Source: Barthelona sp. PCE (Eukaryota > Metamonada: BaSk clade). From it: DNA of 64,000 nt. The position numbers and the translations under genes are program-made. The notes beneath the pieces are model-generated. The model searched no databases. It had not been told where the DNA came from and worked only from the letters and a program-made list of their open reading frames with translations. Positions 51,401-60,922 of this stretch are shown here, in pieces (the stretch's first letter is position 1; every line of letters begins with the position of its first letter). The stretch is taken from contig JAUFOR010000002.1 in assembly GCA_040285745.1 (NCBI GenBank), forward strand, positions 1,860,001-1,924,000, written 5' to 3'.

Positions 51401-52004
51401 TGGTGATGTCGAAACAGATACCACAATTGTTTATCTTGAGTATCTCAAGGTTTATGATGGTGAGGTCCGTGTCTCCGGCATGCTCATCACAAACAACGCA
51501 CTCTTCGAGAACGGTATTGTAACGGGTACTGGTGAAGGTACGGTTGATATCGTCGTTAATGGCGAGTATAAGAATACCACAACTTCACATGTACGTATTC
51601 TTTCACGCCAAGACGCACTCATTGACTTTAACGATCACGCAAAACTCGATGACGGTGCTGTTATTCACATTGAGGGTTACGGTACGCTGTCTAACACTAT
51701 CGAAATTGTTGCCTCAGGTGAAAAGGCGCAAATTATTGTTGACAATTTATGGTGGGATGAGGTCGCTACTGATGTTGAGATCATCGACAGCAGTGCTATG
51801 GGCGAGTTTATCGTTAATGACCGTTATGTCAAGAACGGTACTGCCGCATCAATCTACCAGATCAATGTTATCAACAATGGTCTGTTCACAGTTGATGAAG
51901 GTGAGTTCCACATCATATACAAGCTTGATGATTCCAAAGATGTTGTTGTTTCTGCGGGTGCTACACTGCTAGTTCACGGAACAGGTGTTTGGTCTAAAGA
52001 CTGA
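45414..52004 (+). CDS. Giant surface protein, segment 7
   Basis: An unbroken stretch of about 2,196 codons with regular strand-turn repeats (NGTFSIDQTDI, SGGTLAGYGSY, GDGVLFIEEYIEIDGGYIQGTGSI). Super-repeat copies lie near 48490 and 49150. It is entered by a -1 step at AAA 45413-45415 (one A appears to be missing) and left at TGA 52002-52004 after in-frame AAA-G at 51996-51999. Sequons are frequent and there is no membrane segment. Confidence 0.82.
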   Translation, partial: KVFDSNITGTFHLNGTLHNEGVIYVENLEFVEGRIDGDGMIYLFNEGVIGNDTLYSPCTLHTQFIDVADTATLHWYSQNMSNIDVAKVVNYGLMFVHDGFNSTEYIYSLETGEDSPHHIANHGNITFIGDSHFMSIVNMPDAVIHVESGATTNITGLLGHGLITLVDHASSMTVYNHGTWAGEIDGFGIIYSACDMTIWHTIAGSGGFGVKEGHKLFVADIKNVNVSQIHIENGTLEMGCTGAHCYDYVVDNGEQWILELGTLKTGFGVVFNEDVSIGDIKWDTQGRVLVNATLTFDGVNTEFEPTVIYDRQHIHAKHLKLVSGYYEFPGSTSSRPFISADEITIECIQDCGFRGSFGSVRLSTNSTIVVNNADSNITASFKMVDFSHSLTDITITRGVLSFGNGLIFGANIDIDSEGTLAFNASGSPHDVKLMNSTITGSGRINAFSDVYAAKIIFDNVISDGFVQGEAMLMEGDTRLLLNNSDITGMKINMSSGELWTGSYPSTVSEIVMNGDSLIVLLADLTVDTLMHVYDGGVRGKYYAPSLLNEYASALIVEEMHVTNGTFSIDQTDISVKTFKGFSGGFNDTKTNYASINMVDADFGIDDVFTFESDTNAYTTLITTGDVVFRNDTNFEVRRAKLNGTIEVRADTSVLFNQGFELGGKLILTDPTASLEAWSRTEDVFVWRDAEVHGSGVFGIGGHHAEVFGRIFNISGTMRILNTRTSATTVFLQRNASDWEFQINKLHVNGSIELDRALTLNISTLLIDDYGEFVNHGRVYVESVEFSGGTLAGYGSYIVSEPSFVVGGDSKISTYLELNNDLTHQRGNITLLSGGSLIVGETATYLMDTAADVDYYEINGAGTLQIDGVMQKSDASSLATLMISVDFSVNGDFVLENEATVILAGTSFYTGTLDIGGGITIIFETMNNKFDFTSSSVITGAGTIIMKDSIVRMGGTIDATSFVNCTDGELIIDVINNVVGFDWINGTDGILDINSFVSLKNVHISSGFIVTGDGVLFIEEYIEIDGGYIQGTGSITVNNTATGLLTNATVFRDRDFIFKGDFLTDNSTLHCENAQLLVFANFTFEDDVDFVGSCDMYVYGMLNSTQPSTLIAEFNMHVYGDMIISPGSNATFHHSNSHWYGSVYLPTDSILQFSYAEHSFHIGCVVEGEGLINSVDTDILNYAILDIENIITYGGSFYYGALGTTNGMIQTYGSLILAEKACNLLNLVLFEGQLDASAGFVVHNNFSWFGGDIINEGKIETLGFAQIVSDAHKNLRQTELDIQGTLNITGAKLHLGNNAKITMHDHTIISENTTIDFTADEVYADPSVEIINTGTLWIQNTNNMTWVHVPVVNEQALIIDSFISLDSSFTQQEAGSTLNITSTGYLQLNASGILTSDIFIETDGVIEQIASDFYLTHSCNLWMDADAQILINSVNGAHFYMYASFEMHEDSSLLLVGDGDLVLEHTPSLTLSELTVNTSGIGHLVLSGDVEVDLVMILNGTLDISGSVAVTELLIVDGGIQGGGELEVDIFNVSTELEPTFTSVRLTTVLEINIFDNGTLYFDSDLLWVVGAACVMEFHDDNTTIKALASSKLRNEGIVNINSEFIVLDINVLNLNTINVNKNLFYEGELDNQNTINVAVDVNLIISGVLTSTGSILGDGSIELINSALFTAEGLIDIRKTLYMKDTSIMDLRDGCSFGAGTFGSLQLQLYNDASLKFFRIDVDVPELISLSSTATIDAVQSTIDFTTLVANGSLQLEVLSAFSVDELIMYPGSEIVGPGVLNVGTWYVNGTYDCTLPIVLRDDAILSFGGSSVIDFQGGCIRGISARIRSSGDLLFNIDPAFGGAEFMYESGEESFFENDGTITLDIDANVTFGWSLTKSGLLNVTDGNFTLGSEYFTNTEACGNTISSNGSSVITLLSNTLEGVIEGDGVFEFRGDGTEPLRFSGIIDHVGVMKQMSGSTIFVGDHLRSDGMVNYWYTKHGTVFNSYPSALEIHGGDVETDTTIVYLEYLKVYDGEVRVSGMLITNNALFENGIVTGTGEGTVDIVVNGEYKNTTTSHVRILSRQDALIDFNDHAKLDDGAVIHIEGYGTLSNTIEIVASGEKAQIIVDNLWWDEVATDVEIIDSSAMGEFIVNDRYVKNGTAASIYQINVINNGLFTVDEGEFHIIYKLDDSKDVVVSAGATLLVHGTGVWSKD

Positions 52005-55000
52005 AGGCTCAATCGTGAACGATGGTACTCTGCTGTTCAGTTCAACAAGTACATCCGAAATCGTGGGTGATATTGACTCCAATGGTATCTTTTTACAAGA
52101 TGCCGAGGGTTATATTCGTATTGAACCCACTCTTTCTTCTGATATTGTTGATCTGGAGGTGTACCGTGGTGAAGTTGAGCTCAATGGTGAATTCACAGTT
52201 CAAACTTTGACAATGGCCGGTCACAACACAACAATCGATCACTGTCTGCTTTACGCTTTAACAGAGGCTAACTTCTCTGCTGAGGCCACAGCTTTGGGCA
52301 TCAACTGTTCTCTTCCTCAAACTGAGGACGCGAACATCACTATCTGTACATGTAATACAACTGGAACTTATCCAGAGGTTGTTGACACAGTCACCGGTGG
52401 TGACTTGCATATCAACTATGCTAAGATCACCGTTGAAGACTTTGTTGCTGAACGTGGTACAATTGCGTTTGATGATTTCTCAACACTAACTGTTGGAAAT
52501 TCATTTGTAGTCGATGAGTGGTTCCCTGTAACAATTACTTCACTTGTTGGATCAAAGATATTGATTCCCGCTTCTTCCACATTCAATTGGGACGGTGGTG
52601 AGCTTATATTTGAAACCATCGAGATTATCAATGATGGTACGGTTACTTTCAACCCTGCCACAACATCAAACGGTACATCTCACTCTAATGTTGCAACACT
52701 CATTAACGAAAATGTATTCAATGTCCATTCAAACGATCGCTGGGTCATTACTCTCAATGTTATCAATAACAACGAGATTAATTCATACGGTCCTGATGAA
52801 GCACATTTCTCTGATACATCTTCTCTCACACATAATTACGGCGCATTCATACATACACATGGTGGTGTTCTGTACTTTGGTGGTGACTCCATGATTAACT
52901 CAACAATTGATACTGCAGGTGGTGCTTTCGGTTTCAACCATCAGGCATCAGTTTTAACTACAGAGAACTGTTACATTGAAGACACTACCTTTGTTTTCGA
53001 CGGACGTCTCATAGATGTCAACTGTGAATTTGATCTTAAATTAACAAACGATACGATATTCCACCAAAAGAACGGTTATGTCACTTATCATGGTACATTT
53101 AATGTTGGTGGTGAAAACTATTTCCGTATTTCAGGTGGTGAATTTGTAGTTGGTAAGGTTCAGATGCCACCCATCTGGATTGATGGTGGTGACATCATTG
53201 TTGAGTGTCTCGACTGTGTAACAAAGATTGTTCAGGTAACGAAGGGTAGTATTTGGGTTGACTCACAAATTTCCATTACTGGTGCCCTTTATCTCAACGA
53301 TCCTCTCAACGAGATGGAAGCTGGCGATGAAGCTCATCTTTATGGTTACGGTAATATCACACTTGACATCGGCTCCAAAGGTGAGTTCAGCGGTTCAGAT
53401 GTGAAGGTTCATGATACTATGATTTACAATAACGGTAATATTACTGTTGTTGGTGGTATCACTGAATCCACTCCCTGGACTGCCACTGGTCGTGTTGTTG
53501 TAGCAAAGACTGCTGGTCTTGTGTTTGATCTCGATTCCAGTGGATCTTCCGTTTTCGGCATCAATATCGATAACTATGGTGAAATCGTTAAACTTACAGA
53601 TACAGTTTCTCGTGTCAAGGTTGATCTTCGTAACTACGGTGACATTAGTGTTTATCAGGGTCGTCTAATCTTGGAGTCTGACGGCTTTAACGCTGGTAAC
53701 CTCAACGTTGCTGATAATACTGTTCTTGAATTCGCTCCTACACTGTTTGAGTGGATCGACGGAACTTATCTATCAGGTGATGGTAAGGTCGGTTTCGCTT
53801 CAGGCTATGTGTCTGCAAGTTGTCAACCAACTGGTCTTCTCATTGAGCTTATCGAAATTAGCGGTGGTACGCTTGACCTCCAATGTTCTGAGTTCTCATT
53901 CAAGGATTTCTCTGTCTCATCAGGTCAGCTCATCATTGCTGAGCGTATGAATGTTACTCGACAATTCAACTTCTCTGGTGGTGCTGTTAAGTCCATTGGT
54001 GTAATTGAGTCACAAGGTGACATGACAATGTTCGGTGGCCTTAAAGATATTGATCAAACACATTTGCTTGTTTCAGGTAACATGACATGGAACGATGGTG
54101 ATATTATTCTTACTGAACTTGCTGTGTTTGATATCAATGTTGATGCAGACGTTGTGATCGACTCACCTGCACCATTAACTGTTATTGATGGCTCATCAGT
54201 ACAGTCTTCAATGCGTGTGCAGGGTGAAGTTACTGTTGCCCCTGATTCAACACTAGTCATGTATCCTCTTCTTGAAACCGATGATGTATCTACTATCACG
54301 GTGGAAGATGGTGCCCAGATTGACTTCCATGGTGAGACCACCGCACACGGTACGATTACTCTTGAGACAGATGATTCTAATCTTCTGTTCTCAGAGGGTG
54401 AACATCACTTCCTTGTTGATTGTACCATTAACGGTGACGGTCACCTTGTTGTGAACGGTACACCAGCTGTGCTTTTCAGTAACAATATGGATCTGAATTC
54501 TGTAGGTCATATTGATGTTCACCAAGGTACTGTTGAAATGCAAGGAGGATACGTTCACCCCAATAGCCACGTTCTCATCGACGTTTACGGTGGTGAGCTT
54601 GGCTTCAAGGATAGAGGCGGTGTTGGTTTCACCGTCGGTAACATGAACGTGTCAGGCGGTATCGTCACATTTGCTTCACATACAACAGTTGATGGCAAGT
54701 TCAACTTGTTTAACAACGGTGTTATTGACTCTATTGAAGGTCTGGAAGTTAATGGTCTATTCCTTCAGTATGATGACACATCCGTTCAGGGTGGTACTGG
54801 TCTTATTAACTTGTTGGGTGGTTTCGTATGGCAGTCTGGTGTTCTCAGTGGTCTGGGTCGTACTCAGGTTGCTGGTAATACGGCTATTCATACGATTGAT
54901 CCCAAGATTATTTCTGCACGTACTCTAGTCACTTATGCCTTAGGTGAGTGGTACGAAGGCCATATCTTCGGTGAAGATGGTGCTGTGTTTGAGGTTGCTG

Positions 55001-56538
55001 AAACTTCATCCATGCTCGTTGGTAACGTTGATTTCCAACGTGGTGCTGGAAAGGCTGTCGTTAAGATCAAGGGTAATTATACAAAGATCGATCCCAAGCT
55101 TAAGGTTGGTGATTATGGTATCTCTGAACTCTGTAGATCAGTTCGTTTCAGTCCCAGAGTTTCAGGTGATGCTTACGTGTTTGATACAGAGGGTCTGCAG
55201 CTCAATGGTGTCACCCTTACATTCGATGGTATTCGTGAACTTAGTTGGGAAGAGGGTTTCACCTTCCACATCCGTGGTTGGAGATATCCTTCACTTCCTA
55301 GAGACAACGCATACCGATACACGCTTGATTTTGGTTTTGATGGATTTGTTACGCTCTCTATCAGGGATGCTAACCGCACATCAGGAAACGATCTCATTCA
55401 ACGTTACTTCACTTATTCTACTGAAAAGACTTCTGTCAATTCAGTTACATGGAGCACATATTATCAACCTCCTGAGCAGGAAATGACCATTACTATGGTC
55501 TGGGATCCTGTCAATCAGAAGTTCAAGGTTTATGAGTTTGATCAACTTGTTGGTCAAACTACAGCTAAACCTCCTTTTGCCACACGTGGTGTTCCAGACT
55601 TCAAGATTGGTATCAACCATGCGCAGTGGAAGTTGCAACAGGTGCGTTTCTATCAGAAGCCCATCGACTACACGTTTATTCAGGAACTTGCACTCTTGAA
55701 GGATCCTCACTATGATACGTACAAGGTTGATGATATGATTGGTATGCTGAACTTCTCAAATCCTATTGTTCCTTCAGAACCATTCGTAGCATTCGGTCGT
55801 TGTGACGTTATTCGTCCTGATCTTGTACCAAACTATATGATTGCTCGTCAACGTATGGAATGGGTTGTCGAGAACTACAACCGTCTCGTCATCAACAACG
55901 GTTCACTTCAGTTTGTTGGTGGTGGTTTCTCCTATGGTCTGTTACAAGCCGAAGAAGTTGGTCGTATTGAATTCGGTAACGAAAAACTCCTCACAACTGG
56001 TACAGTTATTTCAAAGGGTGATGGTATTGTTATCGATTCCGGTACCCAAGATATTCCTCCGATGGATGCTACTGTCATTGTTCGTGGTACAGCTGTTGTC
56101 AACCTTCAGTCTGGATCGTGTGACCCTGTCACACGTTTCGGTATTGATCTTATCATTGAGTCTGGTACAGTCAATGTACTTAAACCACTCGATGTGACTC
56201 AGAATTGTTTCACTCTTAACTCATTGACGATGTACAACGGTACAATGCTTGTCTCCGGTGATCTTCTGATCAAGGAGTTCATGCAGATGCTTGAGGTTGA
56301 CTCACATCTTACTGTTGATGTCGGTACATTGGTTAATGGAGGTGTTGGTACTTTTGACAACGGTCTCATTACCGGTACAGGTACTTTCCGAACTGACCAC
56401 ACTTTCGCTTGGAAGAACGGTAAGATTATTGGTGCCGGTCTCTTTGAGAACCGTGGTTTCATGAATATCACTGAAGAGGTAAGTCATGAATGGGATGCAC
56501 GTACGTTTATCAATAAGGGACGTGTCAACTGGGTTGAG
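52000..56538 (+). CDS. Giant surface protein, segment 8 (contains LamG-like domain)
   Basis: About 1,513 codons. Strand repeats run to about 55100, then a globular insert (55129-55722, separate entry), then repeats again. Super-repeat copies lie near 54030, 54825 and 56410. The last copy runs into the junction at GG 56538-56539. The frame itself stays open to 56754, but its translation past 56540 loses the repeat pattern, whereas the neighbouring frame continues it (EGDLEWKGSPIITNHGN). Confidence 0.8.
55129..55722 (+). other. LamG/concanavalin-like jelly-roll domain inside the giant protein
   Basis: About 200 residues that differ from the surrounding repeats. A start like DAYVFDTEGLQLNG is followed by FTFHIRGWRY, a long strand-rich middle, then MVWDPVNQKFKVYEFDQ, FKIGINHAQ and LQQVRFYQKPID before an LALLKD helix. 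This order (probe strand, WxxxF core, then a helix after the final strand) is that of LamG_3/pentraxin-type jelly rolls, which bind glycans. Assignment is from pattern only. Confidence 0.6.
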
Positions 56539-57602
56539 GTGACCTTGAATGGAAGGGATCTCCGATTATCACTAACCACGGTAATTTCACAATTTATAAG
56601 TCGGACGTCGAATTCAAGGCACCTAACGGTTCTGAACCGCTGTTCCGTAACCTTGGTATTCTTTCTTTCGCAACCAACTCAACCGCTTACGATTACATTT
56701 TCATCGATAACACTGGTGTGTTTGAAGCGAAGGATAACACTACAATTTACATGATGAAGGATGGTGCATATCACGGTGAGCTGCGCATTGAGGAGAGATC
56801 CGGTTTCTACTTTGAGGGCGGTCTCGTTTACTTTGCAGACGACCTTATAGTTAGTGGTGAAGGTAACCTCGTTATTAATGGTACTAAGCTTGATATATAC
56901 TCTCGTTTCGAGCTTGATTTCCCTGGTTCGATCGATGTATATTCGGGTATCATGAACTTCCGTCCCGGAACAACGTTCACAACTGCTGTTCCTGTCAACA
57001 TTTACAACGCATCTGTTTCATTTGTTGGTGCTTACGTTTTCCAGGTTCCCAGTATCTATCTGTATGAGGGAAGCATTGTGCTTAACTCAAAGGTCGTCAC
57101 CCTGGGTGACTGTGCAGTATACAATGGTACGATTGAGCTGATTAACGATCTTGAAGTTTCTGCTGGTCAGTTCAACCTGTCTGGCGGTTCCATCTTCGGT
57201 CTTGGTGATCTCATTGTCACATCCGGTGATATGTATTGGAGAGATGGTGCAATGGATGGTTATGGTGAAACAATCATTGGTGGTTCATTCTATCTTGTCG
57301 GTAGCAACGATCATGTTTGGTCAAAGCGTAAGATTACATGTGCCGCTAATCTCTGGTGGTACGATGGCGATATCCGCGGTCTTGAAGATGCAAAGCTGAC
57401 TGTTGTTGGCGGTGGTACCGTTCATACTGAGAACGGTGGAGCACTTTATCTTGATGGTAACTTCGAGGTAGAGGGCGACTGGGAAATCAATGGTAATACT
57501 GATCTACATGCTGGTTTGGTATTGTCTGGTACAGCCACTGTTAATAGCGGTGAACTTACTATGTACGAAGGTGGATCATTCTCTGGTGACCTGGATATTA
57601 AA
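56538..57602 (+). CDS. Giant surface protein, segment 9
   Basis: About 355 codons. It takes up the super-repeat in mid-motif and has a second copy near 57235 (WRDGAMDGYGE then WWYDGDI). It is entered by a -1 step at GG 56538-56539, where one G appears missing compared with the recurrent W-x-x-GD motif, and left at AAA 57600-57602. The frame ends at 57677. Confidence 0.75.
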
Positions 57603-58419
57603 GTCAGGTGCCTCTGCCACTTTCGAACAGGGTGTCTTCTTCATGGAGAATACGGCTACATTAACATCAGCCGGTGACATTGACTTTGTCAACTCAACAG
57701 TTCGTTTCTTCGGTTCGATGGATATATCTGCAGGTCAGATTTCTGTCTACGGCGGTATTCTTGATATTTCCGCACCTGCTACAATTGATAACTGCGGTGC
57801 TGCCTTTGTCATATTGGGTGGTGCAGTCAGTTTCATTCCTGGTACATCTTCAGACGTTAGCGTATGTGTACTTCGTTTGCATGATGGTGAGCTTAATATT
57901 GACTTCGGTCTAGATCTTACTGTCACCGACACATTTGTAATGCTTGATGGTCTGCTAACTTCTGATGGTACTTTCACTGTTGATACTGCAACATTTGTAG
58001 ATGGTGAAATTACTGGTTCTGGTGCTGTTGATGCTTCAACTGCAATGTGGACTATGACACTCTTTACAGGTGTTGATGGAACGTGTGAGTTCAATATATT
58101 GAACATGACACTTGGTAATCACAAGATTGAAGAGCGTAAAATGACTGTTAACAGTGAGACTCACTTGCTCGATGGTACGCTTGATCTTGACAAGGGTGCA
58201 GAGATCATCAACAAGGGTGATTGGTACACACACGCAGCTATTACAATTCAGGACTTGAAGTCTGATTCATTCAGATGTTCATTCAAGAATCTTGGTACAT
58301 TGTACGTTGATTATGATATTACTTTTAATGCTCAGTTCATCTCTAACAACCTTGTTCTCATTAGAGACGATGTTTCTGTTCTTGCTAATGGTGGTGCCCA
58401 AATTGCGCGGTGTTATTAA
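57601..58419 (+). CDS. Giant surface protein, segment 10
   Basis: About 270 codons of Gly/Asp/Thr-rich repeats (YGGILDIS, DGLLTSDGTFTVDTATF). Entered by one extra A at 57600-57602; the frame ends at TAA 58417-58419 shortly after the CCCAAA run at 58397-58402 where the next frame begins. Confidence 0.75.
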   Translation, partial: KSGASATFEQGVFFMENTATLTSAGDIDFVNSTVRFFGSMDISAGQISVYGGILDISAPATIDNCGAAFVILGGAVSFIPGTSSDVSVCVLRLHDGELNIDFGLDLTVTDTFVMLDGLLTSDGTFTVDTATFVDGEITGSGAVDASTAMWTMTLFTGVDGTCEFNILNMTLGNHKIEERKMTVNSETHLLDGTLDLDKGAEIINKGDWYTHAAITIQDLKSDSFRCSFKNLGTLYVDYDITFNAQFISNNLVLIRDDVSVLANGGAQIARCY

Positions 58420-60922
58420 CACCGACTCATCTGTCACAAAGGCTGTATTCAGCACTGGTGACGGTGAGTACACTCTGAAGAACGATCTTACAATTAACGG
58501 TGCACTCGAGACTCAGTTCCTTCGAAATGGTATTGTTCGTATTTACTGTATGTTCAACTCCTCCGAGTCGACTATTGTTAACTTCGATACCAATACCAAT
58601 ATCTTCTACATCCACCCTGGTACGATCTTCATGAAGAATGTTACTGTGGGTATTCTCAGTGGTCAGCTGTATGTTATGGAAGTTGCCGCTGATACATGGT
58701 CATATCTTCCTACGGTTGTCATTGAAAACGGTGGTTATGTCTATCTTGAGCGTAGAGCACGTCTGTATGTCAATCACACGCTTGTTCTCCGTGACGATGT
58801 CATGCTTGAATTATACATCAACTCTTATCTCAGTGCCGAAAATATCAAACAGTACTACGGTAACTTTACGGGTAACGATGGTACTATTATTGTACGTGAC
58901 ACTCTCACTTTCGACGGTGGTTTCCACAGTGGTGTTGGCAGTGGTGTTTACACTAACAACATTGAGTTCGGTTCTTCAAGCATTAAGCACATTGAGAATA
59001 ACTATATTCAAGTTAGCGGCTCTGCCACTTGGACCGATGGTAACATTGTTCTTGGTGGTACAGCTCTTCTTAATCTCACAAACAATTTCGAAATTGACTT
59101 GGATGCCAACTCCGAGATGTCAGCTAACACTAGCTGTTCAACTTGTCAAATGCTCGTTTACGGTTCCACTGTTCACAAGTCTATTTATGACACGAGTTTC
59201 AAGGTGCCCAGTGTTTGGGAGAAGGATATTTCAATAACTGCCGGCTCAATGATCTTTGATGTTGAGCCTGTCGTTTTCACTGATAGCGCCAGTATCAATA
59301 TGGTTTCCATAGCCAACCTTGAGTTCAAGACCGTTAAGGTCACAACAGAATCTGCATTTGAGATTACATCCTCAGGATCTATCCTCTTCTCAGATACTCT
59401 TGATACTTCAGTTATTAAGAATATATTCACAATTACTGGAGGATCAGTTGAGATAGAAGGCGGTGTCGTCAACTTTGATGGTGTGAACTTTAATAACAAT
59501 GGTGGTCTTCTTAAGGCCAACAATGGTACTCTCAATTTCATCAACGATCCATCAACCATAGTCAAGTTCCAGACTCCCATCGAGTCTGGTGCTATCATCA
59601 ACCTTGAAACAGACGTCTCTGTCACTGGTATGATGTTCATGGATGGTGGTTTCATCACCACTTTGGACGATACTGTTCACACATTGACATCATCCGGTAG
59701 ATTCACATGGACAGACGGTACAATTGAGAACCGTACAGTTGTTAAGACACACGAAACATACTTCTCTTTCCCTGGATCGAGTAGTGCTATCGTTAAGGAC
59801 AGTGCTGTTGTTCAGCTTGATGGTGAGGGTACATGGGTATCAGGTACATTTAAGATTGGTGCTACTGTGAACGATACCGCCACTGTTGTTATTCACAACA
59901 CTGGTGAACTCAACGTTACATGTTCAACATGTGTCACTGAGATTGATGAACTCTCACGAATCATCAACAACGGTCGTCTCTTTGGCAAGGCCTCTTCTTC
60001 TGTTACTTTCACAAACATCGATTCCAATGGTGAGTTCGGTGTTATGTCAGGAAACACATATGTTAAGACTGACAGTAAGTTTATTGGTGACGTCAAGGTG
60101 CTGGGTGGCAAGCTTCGTTTCATCGAAGGTGTTCATAATATTACATCAACTGCGTTGGTTACTTGTAAGTCAGGAAACCTTCTCATCGAACATGAGAACA
60201 GTACTGTTGAATACGGTGCTGATACCACCATCGAATCAGCTTGTCGTTTCGAGATGAAGGATGGTGTTGTGACAACTGTTGGATCAACAACATTCACCAA
60301 CCCATCATCGTTCTTGTTCCTCACTTATGGTGATTGGCGTTACGTTGATGGACCTCACAACATTGATATGGTCAAGATTCTCGGTGCTAATCTTACTGCC
60401 GAGGCTGACATTGATGTATCTGACCAGCTATTCCTGTACGATGGTATCATTCAGGGTAATGGCGACATCACGACCGATCAGTTCGATTGGGGTGATCAAA
60501 TTATGGCAATGGATCCTTTACTCTACGGTAAGGGTTACATCATTGTCAATGGTGATTTGGTACTAGGTATTGCAGATCTAATCATCTACGAACGTACCAT
60601 TCAGCTGAACGGCAACGCACCAATCAATGGTGTCACTATGTATGCATACAACCACGGTACACTCGAGGTTGGTGCATCCATGACTGTTGCTTTCACAACA
60701 GGTTTCAACTTCCTTTCACCCGACGGTCTTGGTCACTTCAGTAACCTTGGTGTTGTCGATATTCAGTCTAACTGTCTCATCGCTGGTATGGAAAATCACA
60801 AAACAGTCAACGTTAAGAGCTTCAAGCTTACTGTATCTGACAACTCCATGAATATGGATAAGATCAACGTCAGTCCTGGAGCTAAAGTTGTATTACACTG
60901 CTGGTGTTCACTCAAACAATGA
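58403..60922 (+). CDS. Giant surface protein, segment 11
   Basis: About 839 codons with strand repeats and two super-repeat copies near 58920 and 59700. A short Cys-x-x-Cys pair occurs twice in similar contexts (SCSTCQMLV near 59136 and TCSTCVTEI near 59925), hinting at a duplicated unit. Entered at CCCAAA 58397-58402 and left at AAA 60884-60886; the frame ends at TGA 60920-60922. Confidence 0.78.
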   Translation: MRGVINTDSSVTKAVFSTGDGEYTLKNDLTINGALETQFLRNGIVRIYCMFNSSESTIVNFDTNTNIFYIHPGTIFMKNVTVGILSGQLYVMEVAADTWSYLPTVVIENGGYVYLERRARLYVNHTLVLRDDVMLELYINSYLSAENIKQYYGNFTGNDGTIIVRDTLTFDGGFHSGVGSGVYTNNIEFGSSSIKHIENNYIQVSGSATWTDGNIVLGGTALLNLTNNFEIDLDANSEMSANTSCSTCQMLVYGSTVHKSIYDTSFKVPSVWEKDISITAGSMIFDVEPVVFTDSASINMVSIANLEFKTVKVTTESAFEITSSGSILFSDTLDTSVIKNIFTITGGSVEIEGGVVNFDGVNFNNNGGLLKANNGTLNFINDPSTIVKFQTPIESGAIINLETDVSVTGMMFMDGGFITTLDDTVHTLTSSGRFTWTDGTIENRTVVKTHETYFSFPGSSSAIVKDSAVVQLDGEGTWVSGTFKIGATVNDTATVVIHNTGELNVTCSTCVTEIDELSRIINNGRLFGKASSSVTFTNIDSNGEFGVMSGNTYVKTDSKFIGDVKVLGGKLRFIEGVHNITSTALVTCKSGNLLIEHENSTVEYGADTTIESACRFEMKDGVVTTVGSTTFTNPSSFLFLTYGDWRYVDGPHNIDMVKILGANLTAEADIDVSDQLFLYDGIIQGNGDITTDQFDWGDQIMAMDPLLYGKGYIIVNGDLVLGIADLIIYERTIQLNGNAPINGVTMYAYNHGTLEVGASMTVAFTTGFNFLSPDGLGHFSNLGVVDIQSNCLIAGMENHKTVNVKSFKLTVSDNSMNMDKINVSPGAKVVLHCWCSLKQ

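Larger units (their letters stand above)
48490..59870 (+). repeat. Dispersed super-repeats in the 3' part of the giant gene
   Basis: The same signature recurs near 48490, 49150, 54030, 54825, 56410, 57235, 58920 and 59700 (examples: SWFGGDIINEGK, FVWQSGVLSGLGR, FAWKNGKIIGAG, MYWRDGAMDGYGE). It is absent from the aromatic-rich block (about 36.2-48.4 kb). Copies are spaced irregularly. Confidence 0.65.

Noticed and set aside
37990-60900. Frame changes of the giant gene explained by short introns
   Set aside because: The repeat pattern continues directly across each junction with a one-base step. No GT-AG segment could be removed without losing coherent protein, and the one real intron found (39 nt) looks different.
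38006-60922. TGA reassigned to an amino acid in this organism
   Set aside because: Reading through the TGA codons at the junctions gives sequence without the repeat pattern and soon meets TAA or TAG, while another frame continues the protein. One intact gene (307 aa) also ends in TGA.
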